DNA of 64,000 nt, from the NCBI GenBank assembly GCA_030762935.1, contig CM060900.1:374747132-374811131 (forward strand), written 5' to 3'. The stretch is from Hymenopus coronatus (lineage: Eukaryota > Arthropoda > Insecta > Mantodea > Hymenopodidae). Position 1 is the first letter of the stretch; every line of letters starts with the position of its first letter. The notes beneath the pieces were generated by a model that did not search any database, was not told where the DNA came from, and saw only the letters and a program-made list of their open reading frames with translations. Shown one piece after another: positions 22,461 through 34,070 of this stretch. The position numbers were made by a program, and so were the translations under genes.

Positions 22461-23837
22461 ATAATATATTTTGTAGCAGTAGTTTGTTTGCTTAACAGAT
22501 AGAAAAAATCATGTGAATGGAATACAAGAGTTTTTTCTATTGCTTTGTTTTTGTTTAAATTTTACCTACAGAACAGATAGAAGAGCCACCACTTGATGCA
22601 GCGTCAAATATTGTGACGAATCTTCATTTTCGTGTTCTGGCCTGAACAAATGAGTAACATTCACAATGATTTATCTAGTCCGCCTCCGCCTTTACATTGC
22701 CCCACGTTGCTTGCAATTCTCACTTGATGAACACTGGAGGTTAACAAGATCGCATATGCTACTCCAGCAGCTTTCTATTTGGAATAAATTCACGTCTCTA
22801 GTTTCCTGCCTGTAAGCCAATTGACTACTCCACTGTAAACTGCTGGATCACTTTGAAAATCCAATAAGTGTAATCGAAAATTAGTTATAGAGTTTCAAGC
22901 ATGCAAGGATGCTAAGGAGAAAACTATCCAGTATTTGCTAGCTAATTATCAGGCAACCTGACAGCAGATAAGCCTGTCTATAATCCTGCTTACCTATTCA
23001 CTAGTGCTGAGAGAGCTTTATAATAAAACACAGCAAACTCTTCAGTAAATCATCTTCTAGCACCGATATACTAAGTGGCTCATTAAATTATCAGCTCCGG
23101 GAATGTACATAAAAACTGAAGATATTTTACAAACTATTTTATATAATTATCACATTAAAAAGCTTAACTTGTGTAACATCTTAAAGATTGTATTTTTTAA
23201 CCCTACCACAAATAAAATGTTAGTGCTTAGAATACATGGGTCAAAGGTGACTTGTAAGTTCTAAATGGAAAAATGACTAACAGAGAAATACACCAGAATC
23301 AGTTGCTCTGATTTTGCACCAAGAACATTTAAATTATGTTTGATGTATCTAAGGACACTAGATCCGCGTTTTATAGTGTTTTTGGCTTTAACTTGAAATC
23401 TACTTATCTGAAAATTAACATACCTACTTAAATTAATGCATCTGTAAAACTTGGAAACTGCACAGAATGGAAGGTATATTATTAAAATGCACACCAGTTA
23501 TTATACTCGGTAACTGTGACATTTTTCCTATATATCTAAATTCTAGCTTACATAGTTATTTGAATGGCAATTTTGTACCGTATAAATCATTGTTCTAATA
23601 AAACTGAGTCACGGTATGCATTTATAAATATATTCATATAAAACAGCAGGCTTTACTATGAATGAAATATATATATCATATATGCTTTTATATTAACCCG
23701 AATTATTGTAGAAATTTATTACCTTTCTTCTCCCCAAAACAGTTCCTGCTTTAAAATGTAAATAGTTATTTCTCTAAATTGGAGGAGTACTTACATTTGA
23801 GAGGCAATATGACATTTTAAAACAAATTAGCCACAAG
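22337..23837 (+). repeat. Duplicated 1.5-kb block, copy 2
   Basis: Near-identical copy of 13845-15335, about 8.5 kb away in the same orientation. It carries 21-22 extra bases near 23760 ('taaatagttatttctct' and following) that copy 1 lacks. Its right edge passes straight into R1 block f/g sequence, whereas copy 1 passes into unrelated DNA after 'attagccacaa'. So the block ends at the same place in both. Confidence 0.9.
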
Positions 23838-24195
23838 TACATTTTTTCTAGAATTAACCGCTTCCATTACTTGTTTTCCATTATTTATTGGCTTCCATTT
23901 TAAACTACTTAAACTTGTATCCGCTTTTGTTTTAAATCTCTTTTGTTTTACTCCCAGGAATGCAAAAGAGAACCAAATTTCAATTGTTTCACATACCAAC
24001 AAGGTTTTAAAGGTTTTGACTCTCTCTTTAATCTAGTATGCTCCCGTTTTCCCCTTCTACTTACAAGGAAGGAGTAATAAGACAATTACTACTGATGTTT
24101 ATCTCGATTAGCACGATAGATAAAGGAGTATATTTTGTGACAATAGTTTGTATAAAATGTCATTGAATGCAACACCTGTATTTTCAAGCTAAAAG
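23838..24195 (+). repeat. R1 repeat, blocks g to i
   Basis: 'ctagaattaaccgctt', 'ttttaaactacttaaac', 'gttttactccc', 'ccccttctacttacaagg' and 'gatttatctcgattagca'-type text, ending at 'acacctgtattttc'. Confidence 0.82.
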
Positions 24196-24722
24196 TATTT
24201 AAAAATGTATAACGAGTAATATTTTTGAAATCAAATAATAACACAAATACTAACTATTATAAGAAGTAAAACATTGAAAGATATTTTGAAAAATTTAATT
24301 TGACATCTATAGCTAAAGGCTTTTATTCTTATTGTACTCTTCACAAAACCTTAAAAAGTTACATAAAAGCTGACATATAATTTTATGCGACGCAAATTTA
24401 AACGCCGATAGTTGGAATTTATATTTAATTTAATAAAATACAACTTAAGACCATATTATGATATTTATGCATATCAAACGATGCACATCAAAATTATTTC
24501 TTTGTTTTTGGTAATAAGAAACAAAATTCGTCAAGATATATTTGAAACATTTATATGTATATAAATATAATTTTTAAATACTGTTTTGTTGACTAAAATG
24601 CATTGTGATTAAAGAGAATATTGTTTAGCACATTGCGCAATCGTAGTGGTATGAGATTGCAGGTCAAACTTCCGAGTATCCGATCCACTAGAGGGCTCTC
24701 AATCCCTTAGATACTCGGATAA
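24196..24722. other. Interval with a small hairpin
   Basis: AT-rich. Near the right edge 'ccgagtatcc' (24673) and 'gatactcgg' (24710-24718) form a short inverted repeat just before R3 begins. Function unknown. Confidence 0.4.
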
Positions 24723-25565
24723 TTCAAGGATAATACGCCAGGTCGTCCCGCAATTTACTGAGAACTCGTTTTTGTGCGTTCCCATGGATACGTATGACGT
24801 CATGGAGCATGTTTAAAGTTGCTAGCAACATTATATGAACATATATGGAGATCTGCGCGCTATTGCCAGGCGTTCTAATGTATGAAAGCTTTCTAACTTC
24901 TTCAAGCTCTGGAAGCATCTGCTTCATTCACTTTATATGAACAATACAGAAATTGCAGCTTTCATATTTACCTCAGTTCAATATGCATGTGCTTCCTCAT
25001 GACGGTATCAGTCATGTCGAATCATTGGGGCAAAATGTCCTTTGAACATGTTCTCAATAGGTTGCAAAAGTCTTTCTTTATATTTTGCTTTTCAGGCGAG
25101 TGCAATGGAAATGCTTTTCTAGGTGTAGAGAATGGATATAAGAAAATTTGCAAACTGGTGTAAAATCATTCTATTAGAAATGAAAAAACGTAAGTAAGGC
25201 TAACACTGGAAGCCCTGAATTTACTGAGTTCCCTCTATACACTCCTTCATTCATACAATATATGCCCATTTTCATTATCCGTTAAATTTTTATGATTTAA
25301 TTCGCGTTTATTTCTCATTTATTGATGGAATCAAGTCGAAATGAATGTTTCGCATCACACAAGAGATATGCTATGCCTGTTTTTATATGAGCATCTCTGG
25401 GGATGCCACTCGACAAGCTGGCAAGCAACATGGGAACGTGCGAACATAGTTCAAGATAAACTATCATGTCCTCATGTCAACACATTGCGTCCTGCATTTC
25501 TGTTTGCGAACACTGCATAGCTAAGTTTTCCTTGGTTTCATGTTACCTACACCAAAACTATATGC
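24723..25565 (+). repeat. R3 repeat, copy 1, main part
   Basis: Collinear with 41403-42185: 'gccaggtcgtc'/'gcctggtcgtc', 'catggatacg', 'acgtcatgga', 'tgacggtatcagtcat', 'aatgtcctttgaacatgttc', 'tgtttcgcatcacacaagag' and 'gctaagttttccttggtttc'. The final part (about 26385-26500, 'cttccgagaataaacaatg') is separated from it by about 820 bp that copy 2 lacks. Class unknown. A minus-strand peptide (HDVIRIH in one copy, HDVMRIH in the other) is shared but lies in broken frames. Confidence 0.75.
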
Positions 25566-25769
25566 CGATACACTAGCCAAGGTTCACTCTGACGACAGGT
25601 ATTGTTGTGCTAATCTAATTAACATGAGGCACATCAAAGCCGGGTGAGAATATAAAGGTATTAAATTGTCAGGTTTTCTCCAAGAAAGCGTTCGCATCCC
25701 ACGCGAAGAAGAAGAAGAATGAGAGGGAAAACGGGGATGTGTATCTTACTTATTGCGGAGTTAAAAACT

Positions 25770-26290
25770 GTTTCACTTATGGTTGCTTTGAACTTTGCGA
25801 ACTCTAACTACCACTTAAGCTACAAATGGGAAGGCTCATACTTATTAATATGTACCCCAAACTCTAAGACCTTAATTCCTCGCAAACATTTTATTGACAC
25901 TTTTCCATGTTCAAAATGTTCCATATGATATAATTTTTCAGTAATTTGCGTGAACACTTTTATACTGTTTTTAAAAGCACACTAAAGAAAATGGCAATAT
26001 TTTTTTTCTCAAAATAATGCTTCAGATTTGATAAATAAATTATTAAGCTTTGAAAAAGTTAAGAGTTTTGGAGAGTACGAAAAGTAATATTTTTTCTTCA
26101 CTAATTAGGGCTAATATAAAAGTATATATTATGACAGATCTGTTTGTAAACTCATTTACTGAAAATCTTGACTGCTTGTGAATATTTTTAAAAATGCACC
26201 AAGTGGCTCACTTTTAGTAGAACAATGAATTTAAACGATAGAATTATTATTTCAATAACCAGCAAACTAGACGTTTGATAATTGACAGAA
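25770..26290 (+). mobile_element. M element (700-bp family), partial, inside R3
   Basis: It matches the middle and right-middle of the complete element at 40158-40859 ('taattcctcgcaaac', 'aaatgttcca', 'aaaagcaca', 'ctactaatta' or 'ttcactaatta', 'aatatttttaaaaatg'). It sits in the stretch by which R3 copy 1 exceeds copy 2. Terminal repeats are not preserved. Confidence 0.6.
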
Positions 26291-26384
26291 ATATCATTAT
26301 TATTACGTACAATAACTAGTATGAATTTCAATAAGTTACCTTCCATGCTGTGTACTTTCCAAAGTCAGGGGTGCATTACTATAA

Positions 26385-26505
26385 ACGACATGGCCATGGG
26401 TACAATGAAACGTCAGCGACTTCCGAGAATAAACAATGTATGCAGTGTGTTACACGAGAAGCCTTCGTCCTTCTTAGAAAGAACTATCCCTGAAGACTAA
26501 AGCGT
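26385..26505 (+). repeat. R3 repeat, copy 1, end part
   Basis: 'cgacttccgagaataaacaa' and 'gtgttacacgagaa' match 42215-42300, where they lie close behind the main R3 part. Confidence 0.6.
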
Positions 26506-26581
26506 TTCCAAAGGTAGAACACCATCGACCAAAGTATTTAAATTATTTTATTTATATGCCTCCTTTTAACACATAAAAGTT

Positions 26582-26782
26582 GCTTGTTAACGACACTATT
26601 GATCGCCAGGGTAATATTAGTGCCACCGGTGTACCGGAATTTCGTACTGCAGGAGCACTTTTACATGGCAGTAATTCGCTTTTAAGAACGTTTAAACGTC
26701 ATCAGTCTGGGCCGGATTTGAGCCCGCGAATTTGGATCTGAAGGCCAACGCCTAACCAAATGAGGCACATAGCTCGACCTAA
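26582..26782 (-). mobile_element. SINE-I (tRNA-derived)
   Basis: Minus strand: head 'tgtgcctcatttggttaggc' (A-box like), 'gcgggctcaaatccggcc' (B-box), then 'gctcctgcagtacgaaattc', 'cggtacaccggtggcac' and the end 'gtgtcgttaacaagc'. Near-matching 7-bp strings flank it ('aagttgc' on the left, 'aagtggc' on the right). It resembles SINE bodies that I recall from insect genomes. Single copy in this window. Confidence 0.8.
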
Positions 26783-26859
26783 GAAGTGGCAACTTTGACT
26801 TGAGAAAAGCTGACGGTATTATTGCTCGCTAAACTGTAAGTTTTTTTTTTTTTACCCTA

Positions 26860-27725
26860 TTCTTACTTTCCCTACATGTACTATGCAAATAGAAGGTAGA
26901 AAAGGTATTGTATTCCACCTACAACTTCGGTATCGATATTTCACTGGAAATATATGTTTTGAAGTCCCCTGAATCATAAAATGTGTTTTTAGAAGAATGT
27001 CTGCGTATATCTGTAGACAGCATAGCTCAAAAACGAAAAGGCCGTTAAACACCAAATTTTGTATTTATGTTTAATATATTCCAAGCATGTGACACGAAGA
27101 TATTAAAAAAATAATCCCACCCCAAACTATCATTCACAATGAAATATTTTGACCATGTATTTCTCAAAAATGGCTCTAAAATATGATTAAAGTACCGTAT
27201 ATTAAAGGTGTTTACATGAAATATAAAATGCAATTCTTGAATTTTCATGAAATTGCACGAAAGAACTCTTCGTTTAGAATGAATTTTGCTTAACTGGTAA
27301 ACATTAAGAAATAGACAAAAACTTACTACACATAAAATGCAGATCACGTTAAAATACAATTTATGTCATATACATTTTTGTAGAGTTATCCGTTTCCGAT
27401 GGTTTCCTGTTATTTGTTACTTAAACTTTTCTCAAACTGGAGGTCATCTTTCGTTTGGTATTTCTTTTCTTTACTCCTGGCTATACAAAGCAAACCGTCT
27501 TTCAATTTTTTCACATAGCGAACGGCTTTACAAAAGATTTGACTACCGCTTTTGCCCAGTGTATCACCTTATTTCCCTTCTTCATAGAAGGAACTAATAC
27601 AAGCAATTTTGCTGTTTGTTTTGATTACACGATGCAGATAAAAGAATTATATTTTGTAAGAATAGTTTTTGGAGTAAATCATATGATGTAACTCAATAGA
27701 TTTTTTTCAATCAAATTGACCACTA
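26860..27725 (+). repeat. R1 repeat, complete solitary unit
   Basis: A good reference copy. a: 'ctttccctacatg' and 'tttcactggaaatata' (26865-26960). b: 'tgtagacagcatagctcaaa'. c: 'ccgttaaacacc' to 'gtgacacgaagat'. d: 'caaaaatggctctaaa'. e: 'tgaattttcatg'. f: 'taaacattaagaaatagaca' to 'cacgttaaaatac'. g: 'ccgatggtttcctg'. h: 'ttactcctgg' to 'caaaagatttgac'. i: 'tatttcccttcttcatag' to 'catatgatgtaactcaat'. Open frames across it are short and differ between copies, so I see no sign of coding. Confidence 0.88.
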
Positions 27726-28588
27726 TAGGAATAGTACAGATCAAGGATTACGTTAAATAGATTATTGTAAAGGCCTGGTGTTTACATTATACTTGAGATG
27801 TTAGGAAAGCAATGCTTAGAAATTTGACGTCGTCGTCGCAATTCATCGGTAATTAGACGAGATGCTGTGGGCGCACCACCCTTATTCCGAATAATCCCTC
27901 GCGTTAGCGGTCACAGATAGATTCAGATGTGAGAACGGTTCTTTGAAAATTCTCTAAGCTTCTTGTTACTAGGTATTCTTGCAAGAGATGATCTTCTAAG
28001 CTTCACTCACCATAAACTAAGCTAGGCTGTGAAGCAAATCCGCCTATAGAATTATTGAGTAATACCGTTCATAGCTGGCAGACTAAGAGGAGAACGTCAA
28101 TATAACGGGAAATTAGGCAAGACAATTAAATATTTATAGCTGGTTTTCTTCCGCTTTTGGTTTCGCGAAATATACAAATATTGTTTAATCACAGTTAGAA
28201 GTTTAAATAAAGTATACTAATTAAGTATATTTAAGGCTATAATTTTAACGTGTCGGTCTTGAAAATGTGGAATTTTGCATTCTAAAAGGCACAGGTTTTA
28301 TAGCAAAAACTGCTTAGAATGCAACTTTCAGTAATTAACATTTTAAAATTTATTTTGCGAAGAACCTTGTGACCCTCCCCCTTCGCTCTCCCGGGTATAA
28401 TCCGTAGGTACTAGAGGTAAAAACCCGTGCCACTCTCGCTCGTTACTCGTAAGCCACGCCACTTCTCGATAGTGTGGCAACGAGAATCTCGGTATCGAGA
28501 ACTAGTGCTCACGAGCGAGGCGACTTGAGTATTCTCGTAACTCCAGACGAAGTAGGTTCACGTGTGATCTGTAATATAAACTGGTTAC
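27726..28588. other. Interval with a GC-rich end
   Basis: AT-rich up to about 28365, then a GC-richer part (28370-28588) with inverted strings such as 'cgagaatctcggtatcgaga'. No domain recognised. Its right edge supplies the target site of the hAT relic. Confidence 0.4.
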
Positions 28589-28596
28589 GTAATAAC
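28589..28596 (+). repeat. 8-bp target-site duplication, left
   Basis: 'gtaataac', identical to 29412-29419. An 8-bp duplication is the hallmark of hAT insertion. Confidence 0.9.
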
Positions 28597-29411
28597 CAGG
28601 GCCCGAATTTTAGGTTTTAACCTATTTTTTCCCTTATAAGTAAGTTAGAAAGTTTCAAACTACTTTTATGTTTCAAGCAGTTTGGATGCTAATGTGTGAA
28701 TCTTATTCCACCTAAAAAAAGAAAAGAAAAAAAAAGAAGCTAAATGGGACGTAAAGACTTCGCTAAACTTAAGTTTTATTTTATATTATTTTTTTAAAAC
28801 TCGGTAAAAAATCTATCAATTTTTTCTTCAATTTATCTGAATTACAATTTTTGTTCAACAATTCGTTTATTTTGTTTTGAGTGTAGTGTGGGGTTAGCCA
28901 GGGAAAGAATTTATCACGATTTTTATCTTGGTATAGAAATTACGTGTGTGAAATATCCGCCAGCGACATCTTACAATATTGAAAGATCTTTTCCTGCCTA
29001 TAGGAATATATTAAAAAGCAACAGAAAATTTGCAAATGTGGCTAGTTGTGTACAACAAAACTACTGAAATGTGAATTTTGTTTTAAATGAGTGCTACATA
29101 TTAAATATACAAGCTAAACTTTTAGTTAAAGTATTCGAGCACGAGTATACCGTGTAGATAAATTACCATAAAGTACAGTACATATTAATAGCATGCTTCC
29201 GTGAAGTAATATAGTTTTCATATATTTATCTACATTATTTTACAAAAGGCGTTTGTCGTCAACTTCCTTAAATAGGTAGGAAAACTGTTTTAAACCCTGA
29301 CAAAAAAGAGGGAAGAAACATTGTTAGAAAGCTAAGAAAATTGTTTAAAAACCTAAAGAGTTAACAAAAGGCTAAAACTGCATTTATAAAAAGCTAAATA
29401 TCCGGGCCCTA
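28597..29411 (+). mobile_element. hAT-type DNA transposon relic, 815 bp
   Basis: It begins 'cagggcccgaattttagg' and ends 'gctaaatatccgggcccta'. These are imperfect terminal inverted repeats ('cagggcccg' against the complement 'tagggcccg', then 'gattttagg'/'gatatttag'). Identical 8-bp direct repeats flank it. The C-terminal end of a hAT transposase survives inside (28880-29067). The element is far shorter than an autonomous hAT, so most of the transposase was deleted. Confidence 0.92.
28880..29067 (+). pseudogene. hAT transposase, C-terminal dimerisation domain fragment
   Basis: In one open frame ending with TGA at 29065-29067 the translation includes IYHDFYLGIEIT, then PPATSYNIERSFPAYRNI and LKSNRKFANVAS. 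This is the hAT family dimerisation signature (PATS...ERSFS, followed by an R-rich stretch and an N-containing end) that closes hAT transposases. In an active protein this region mediates dimer formation after the DDE catalytic core. Here there is no BED zinc finger and no catalytic core, so the fragment cannot act alone. The call is firm because it coincides with 8-bp target duplications and CAGGG-type ends. Confidence 0.88.
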
Positions 29412-29419
29412 GTAATAAC
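29412..29419 (+). repeat. 8-bp target-site duplication, right
   Basis: 'gtaataac', identical to 28589-28596. Confidence 0.9.
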
Positions 29420-30099
29420 ACAAGATGACTTATCATTTAACAGTACATCTATCCGAAATGCGTCCACAGTAAACAGTTGGAATCAGCGATATTAATCGTA
29501 ATGACATAACATATACTTATTTTAATAAAAGTGGATACCACGTACACATAATTGCAGATCCTGTGATACCACATTTTGATTTTAACCCTTTCCCTAGTGC
29601 GGGTTATTTATATATCATCTTTATCCTGGTAGGTTATTTAAATCTTAAATCATTTAAACAGATGAACTAATATAACTTGCAAGACTGATTAAGCGGGTTT
29701 CCGCGCATTATACCGCAGTCCTGCTATTAGTGAGACTCAGGAGTCTTGCCAAAGTCGAGACTCTCGAGACTCCCGTAAGCTTGCTGGCCAAGCTCTCTCG
29801 AGCCAGCTATGCGTTCACCTGCTACTGGCTGTGAGAGGCGCGCTTAGCGGCAGCGAGAAACGAGCGGGGCTACAAGCTGACTTGATTGGCTCTAGAAGGT
29901 ACCCAACAGATCCCAGTAATGGTCCCTCCATTATGTAACAACTCCTGCTACTGATACTTATAAAAATAAAATTTGTAAACAAATATTCTTTTCTTTCCTT
30001 TATTACAATAAGAATTGAAAATCTTGACCCGAATACGTATATATTATTTCTATCTCGATTTTGTCCATTTTTCACCCAGCATAAGCACCTTCATCAACG
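29420..30099. other. Interval with a GC-rich patch
   Basis: 29690-29935 is GC-rich with several near-palindromic strings ('gactctcgagactc', 'gctctctcgagccagc'). No gene or element recognised. Confidence 0.4.
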
Positions 30100-30925
30100 T
30101 TTTAATTTACATGACCTTCTCTGCCTATTCTCTAACAAAGTAATTTTACAAAAAGAAACTATTCTTATATCTACTTCATTCTAATAAAGATAAACATTAG
30201 CAAAAGTGGTCTTATTACCCAATTACTCATAAGTAGAATGGAGATAGGCAATTACATTAAGCAAAAACACTAGCGAAATATTTTAAAAGGTGGAAGCTAT
30301 GTGATTAAAATTCAGTTCTCTTTACATGGACAGGAGCAAAACAAAAGAAACGGAAATGAATAATTCCTGTTTGAAAAAAGATGATAAAGTGTTTTAAAAT
30401 TGGAACCAATAACACACAAAATGTCCGAAATGGTTCATTTCACAAAAAATATGGGTATATGACATAAATTATGTAAATTGACTGTTTACCAGCTAAGCAA
30501 AAGCCGTTCAGATTGAAGACGTGTTTAGAGTTTAGTCCATTCCAGATATATATTTTATTTCTCATGTACATATATTCAATATACTGTATTTTAATCAAAA
30601 TCGTTGGAGCCATTTTTGAGAAAATCAAAATATTTCCATGTAAAGAGTAATTTGGGTTTAGGGGATTTTCTTGGCAATCTTTGTTTTGCAATCTTGAAAG
30701 ATACTAAATTTAAATACCAAGTTTGGTATCTAACGGACTTTTCGTTATGTTGTCCACAGACACACACATACACACAAACGGTTATTTTTCTAAAAATCAG
30801 TTTTATTCAGGGACCCTCAAAATACATATTTCTGGTAAAATCTCGGTATCGAATTTTTAGGTGGAATACAAAGCCTTCTCTACCTACTACGTATGTACTT
30901 ATGATAGAGAAAGTAAAAGGAAACT
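30100..30925 (-). repeat. R1 repeat, full unit
   Basis: Minus strand. It runs from the tail complement ('ttacatgaccttctctgcc') to the head complement ('gtacttatgatagagaaagt'), with all blocks present, among them 'gttatgttgtccacagacac' and 'ctcggtatcgaatttttagg'. Confidence 0.88.
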
Positions 30926-31429
30926 GAAAGCATGTCCTTATTCTCGTACTTATGGGTGTCCACACCGTTAGAAATTGTAGCCTCTGAAGCTTTAATGGAA
31001 TGCTGTGTATTTTACACACGCTTCATACAGAAAATTACGCTGTTACACAATTGTCAAAGCTTAACTTATAATAATGTAGTATGATCCTGCCACCGTAAAC
31101 TTGAAAATGCACCTAGCGCAAATAACGGCAACTGTCTGGTATTATTGTGATACGCTAATGATTAACATGCGGTGCTTCAAAGCCAGGTGAGAAATCAAGT
31201 TTGATTCTTCAACTGTTTTACCATACGACAGGATAGCTGTACACATCAAATACGGGGCTGTTGGACCACCTGGTACACATTTACTCTCGGCTCCAGAAAA
31301 CAGAAAGCCTTTGGAACAATTATTTTCTTCGGTTTTAAGCCCCTGAAGCCCATGCTACCTGCCAGCATTGTGCCCACCTTAACAAAGAAGTTATGTTGAG
31401 AGAATCAACATAATATTATGCACTTTTTA
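30926..31429. other. Interval without recognised features
   Basis: A string near 31145-31190 ('gattaacatgcggtgcttca') resembles 25612-25655 in the extra stretch of R3 copy 1. Otherwise nothing was recognised. Confidence 0.35.
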
Positions 31430-32300
31430 GGTAAAGCAGAGACTATTTTTACTTTCTCTACACAGTGTATTGAGAAGGTTTATTGCAACCGAAAATTCAA
31501 TGTGGAGATTTTAACGGAAATATATCTTTTGAGGCCCCCTGAGCCCAAAAAAAACATCTTTAGAAAAACGTCCGTATGTGTGTGTCTGTGGACAGTATAA
31601 CTCAAAAACTAAAAGACCGTTAAATACTAAACTTGGAATTCAAATTTCATATCGTCCAGGGATTCGACACCAAGACTTTCAAGAAAATCCCTCCACCCTA
31701 AAGTACCATTTACATGGAAAAATGTTTCAAAATTTCGTTTTTCTTAAAAATGGCTCTAAAGATTTTGATTAAAATACCGTATAGTAAAGCTATTGACATA
31801 AAAAATAAAATGTATATCTTGAATTTCCTAAGAATAGCTTCTGAAGACCCGCTCGTTCTGGATGAATTTTGCTGGGTTTTGCATATCTGGTAATAGGTAG
31901 ACAAAAACGTTCTGCACAAAAAATGTAGACCTCGTTAAAATACATAATTTATGTCATATACACTTTTGTTGTAGAGCTGAATGTTTCCAAGATATTCCTT
32001 CTTGTTGGTTTCAATTTTAAACTAGGTATTTTCTCAGATTTTCTGGGAATGCAAAGTCAACCGAACTTCAATTGTTCACATACGACCGGCTTTTAAAAGA
32101 TTTGACTATCGCTTTAGCCAAGTGTATTCCCTTCTATTTACAAGGAAACAAGTAATAGGATAATTTCTGCTAATGTTTATCTCTGTTGGCATGATATAGA
32201 TAAAGGAATAACCTTTTTTAAGAATAGATTGTGTGCAGAAAAGGTAGAGAAAGTCATGTGAATGGAACACTTAAGATCTTTTCATTTTCTGAAGACCTCT
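31430..32300 (+). repeat. R1 tandem array, unit 1
   Basis: Head 'actttctctacacagtgt', all blocks, tail 'gtagagaaagtcatgtgaat'. A block-a-like echo ('tctgaagacctctttattct') follows the tail before the next head. Confidence 0.88.
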
Positions 32301-33185
32301 TTATTCTGCTAAACCGTACTTTCCCTGCACTTACTATGAACATAATGGATAGAGAAGGTGTTATATTCTGCCCAAGAATTCGATGTCGAGATTTGACCGG
32401 AAATACATGTTTTGAAGCCCCATGTGTCCAAAAAGTATTTTATGAAAAGATCCATGTGCGTCTGTGGACAGCTTAGCTTAAAAACGAAAAGTCGGTTAGA
32501 TACCAAAATTGGTATTTAAGTTATGCTGCTTCCAAGGATACGACACACACATTTTCAGGAATATTCCCCCACTTTTTACTGCTTAACTTCTGCTTTTACA
32601 TGGAGCATTTTTTGAAATTTTCTATTTTCAAAAAATGACTAACAATTTTGAATAAAATTCAATACAGTAAAGACATTTACATCTCAAATAAAATGTTTAT
32701 CCTGAGTTTTTTTGGGAATAGCCCCTGAAGTACTCTTCATTCTGGATGACTTTTGCATATCTGGTAAACCGTAAGAGATAGACAAAACCTTACCACACAG
32801 AAAATATATATCTCGTTAAAATACAATTTATGTCATATACTTTTTTGTTGAGCTAACAGTTTCCAAAACCTTCCTTATTATTGGTTTCAATTTTAAACTA
32901 CTTAAACATTTCTCAAGCGGGAAATCATACTTCTTCCTTATCTATCTCGTTTTACTCCCAGGCGCGCAAAAAGAACCGAATTTCAAATGTTTCACATAGT
33001 GATAGCTTTTAAAAGACTTGGTTACCGCGTTATTTTAGTGTGTTCCCTTACTTCCCTTCTGCTTACAAAGACGCAAGTAACTAGAGAATTTCTGTTAATG
33101 CATTAGAATGATGTAGATAAAAGAATCAAGTTTTGAAAGAATAGTTTGTTTGCGGAAGAGATAAAGTTATGCGAGTCATTTGAAT
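32301..33185 (+). repeat. R1 tandem array, unit 2
   Basis: Head 'actttccctgcacttac' with 'gatagagaagg', all blocks in order, and tail 'agataaagttatgcgagtca'. It is joined directly to unit 3. Confidence 0.88.
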
Positions 33186-34070
33186 GTTACTTTCTCTGCA
33201 CGCACTATGTACATAGTGTATAGAGAAGGTACTGTATTGCACCAGAAATTCAATACCAAGATTTCACCGGAAGTATATGTTTGGAGACCCCTTCAATCCA
33301 AAGAAAAAGTGTTTTTAGAAAAAGATCCGTGAATGTGTCTGTTTTAGTGTGTGTGTGTGTCTGTGGGTAGCATAGCTCAAAAACGATAAGTTCGTTAAAT
33401 ACAAAACTTGGCATTTAAGTTCAGTATCTTCCAAGGATGCGACACGAAGATTTTCAAGAAAATCCCCCCACTCCCAACTACCCTTTACATGGAAACATTT
33501 TCGAAAATTTTCATTTTCTCAAAAATGGCTCCAACGATTTTGATTAAAATATTGTGTATTAATGATATTTACCTGAATATAAAATGTTTATCTTGAAAAT
33601 TTCTGGAAATAACTTATGAGGACGTCTTTATTCTGGGTGAATTTTAAGGAATTTTGCATACCTAGTAAAACATAAGGGATAAACAAAAACTTAGTAAACA
33701 AAAACCGTAGATATCGTTAATGCTTATGTTATATACATTTTTTCGTGGAGTTGACGTTTTTGAGATATTCCTTGATATTGGTTTCTGTTTAAAAAAGCTT
33801 AATACTTTTCTTATGTGGGAACTTGTCAACTCCTGGCTATGGAAAGAAACGGATTTCAATCCCATAGCAACTACATTTTAAAACATTTGACTTTCGGTTT
33901 AGCCTAGTGTATTCCCTATTTCCCTTCTAGTTATAACGAGCTAAGTAATAAGACCGTTCCTGTTTAGTTTATCTCTATTAGCATGAAGTAGAACGAAGAA
34001 TACGCTTATTAACAATAATGTATTACAGAGAGGTAAAGAAAGTCATGTGAATGGAACACATCAAAATTTT
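33186..34070 (+). repeat. R1 tandem array, unit 3
   Basis: Head 'actttctctgcacgcac', 'ttcaccggaagtata', an enlarged TG tract ('gtgtgtgtgtgtctgtg'), 'gacacgaagattttcaag', and tail 'gtaaagaaagtcatgtgaat'. The array ends in unrelated sequence after 'catcaaaattttcat'. Confidence 0.88.

Noticed and set aside
24724..24927. Minus-strand peptide shared by both R3 copies (HDVIRIH / HDVMRIH)
   Set aside because: Frames break at different points and the similarity is no higher than the nucleotide similarity of R3, so coding is not supported.
31430..34070. CRISPR-like or VNTR array
   Set aside because: Units are about 870 bp, diverged, and also occur singly in both orientations; there is no repeat-spacer pattern, and the setting is eukaryotic.
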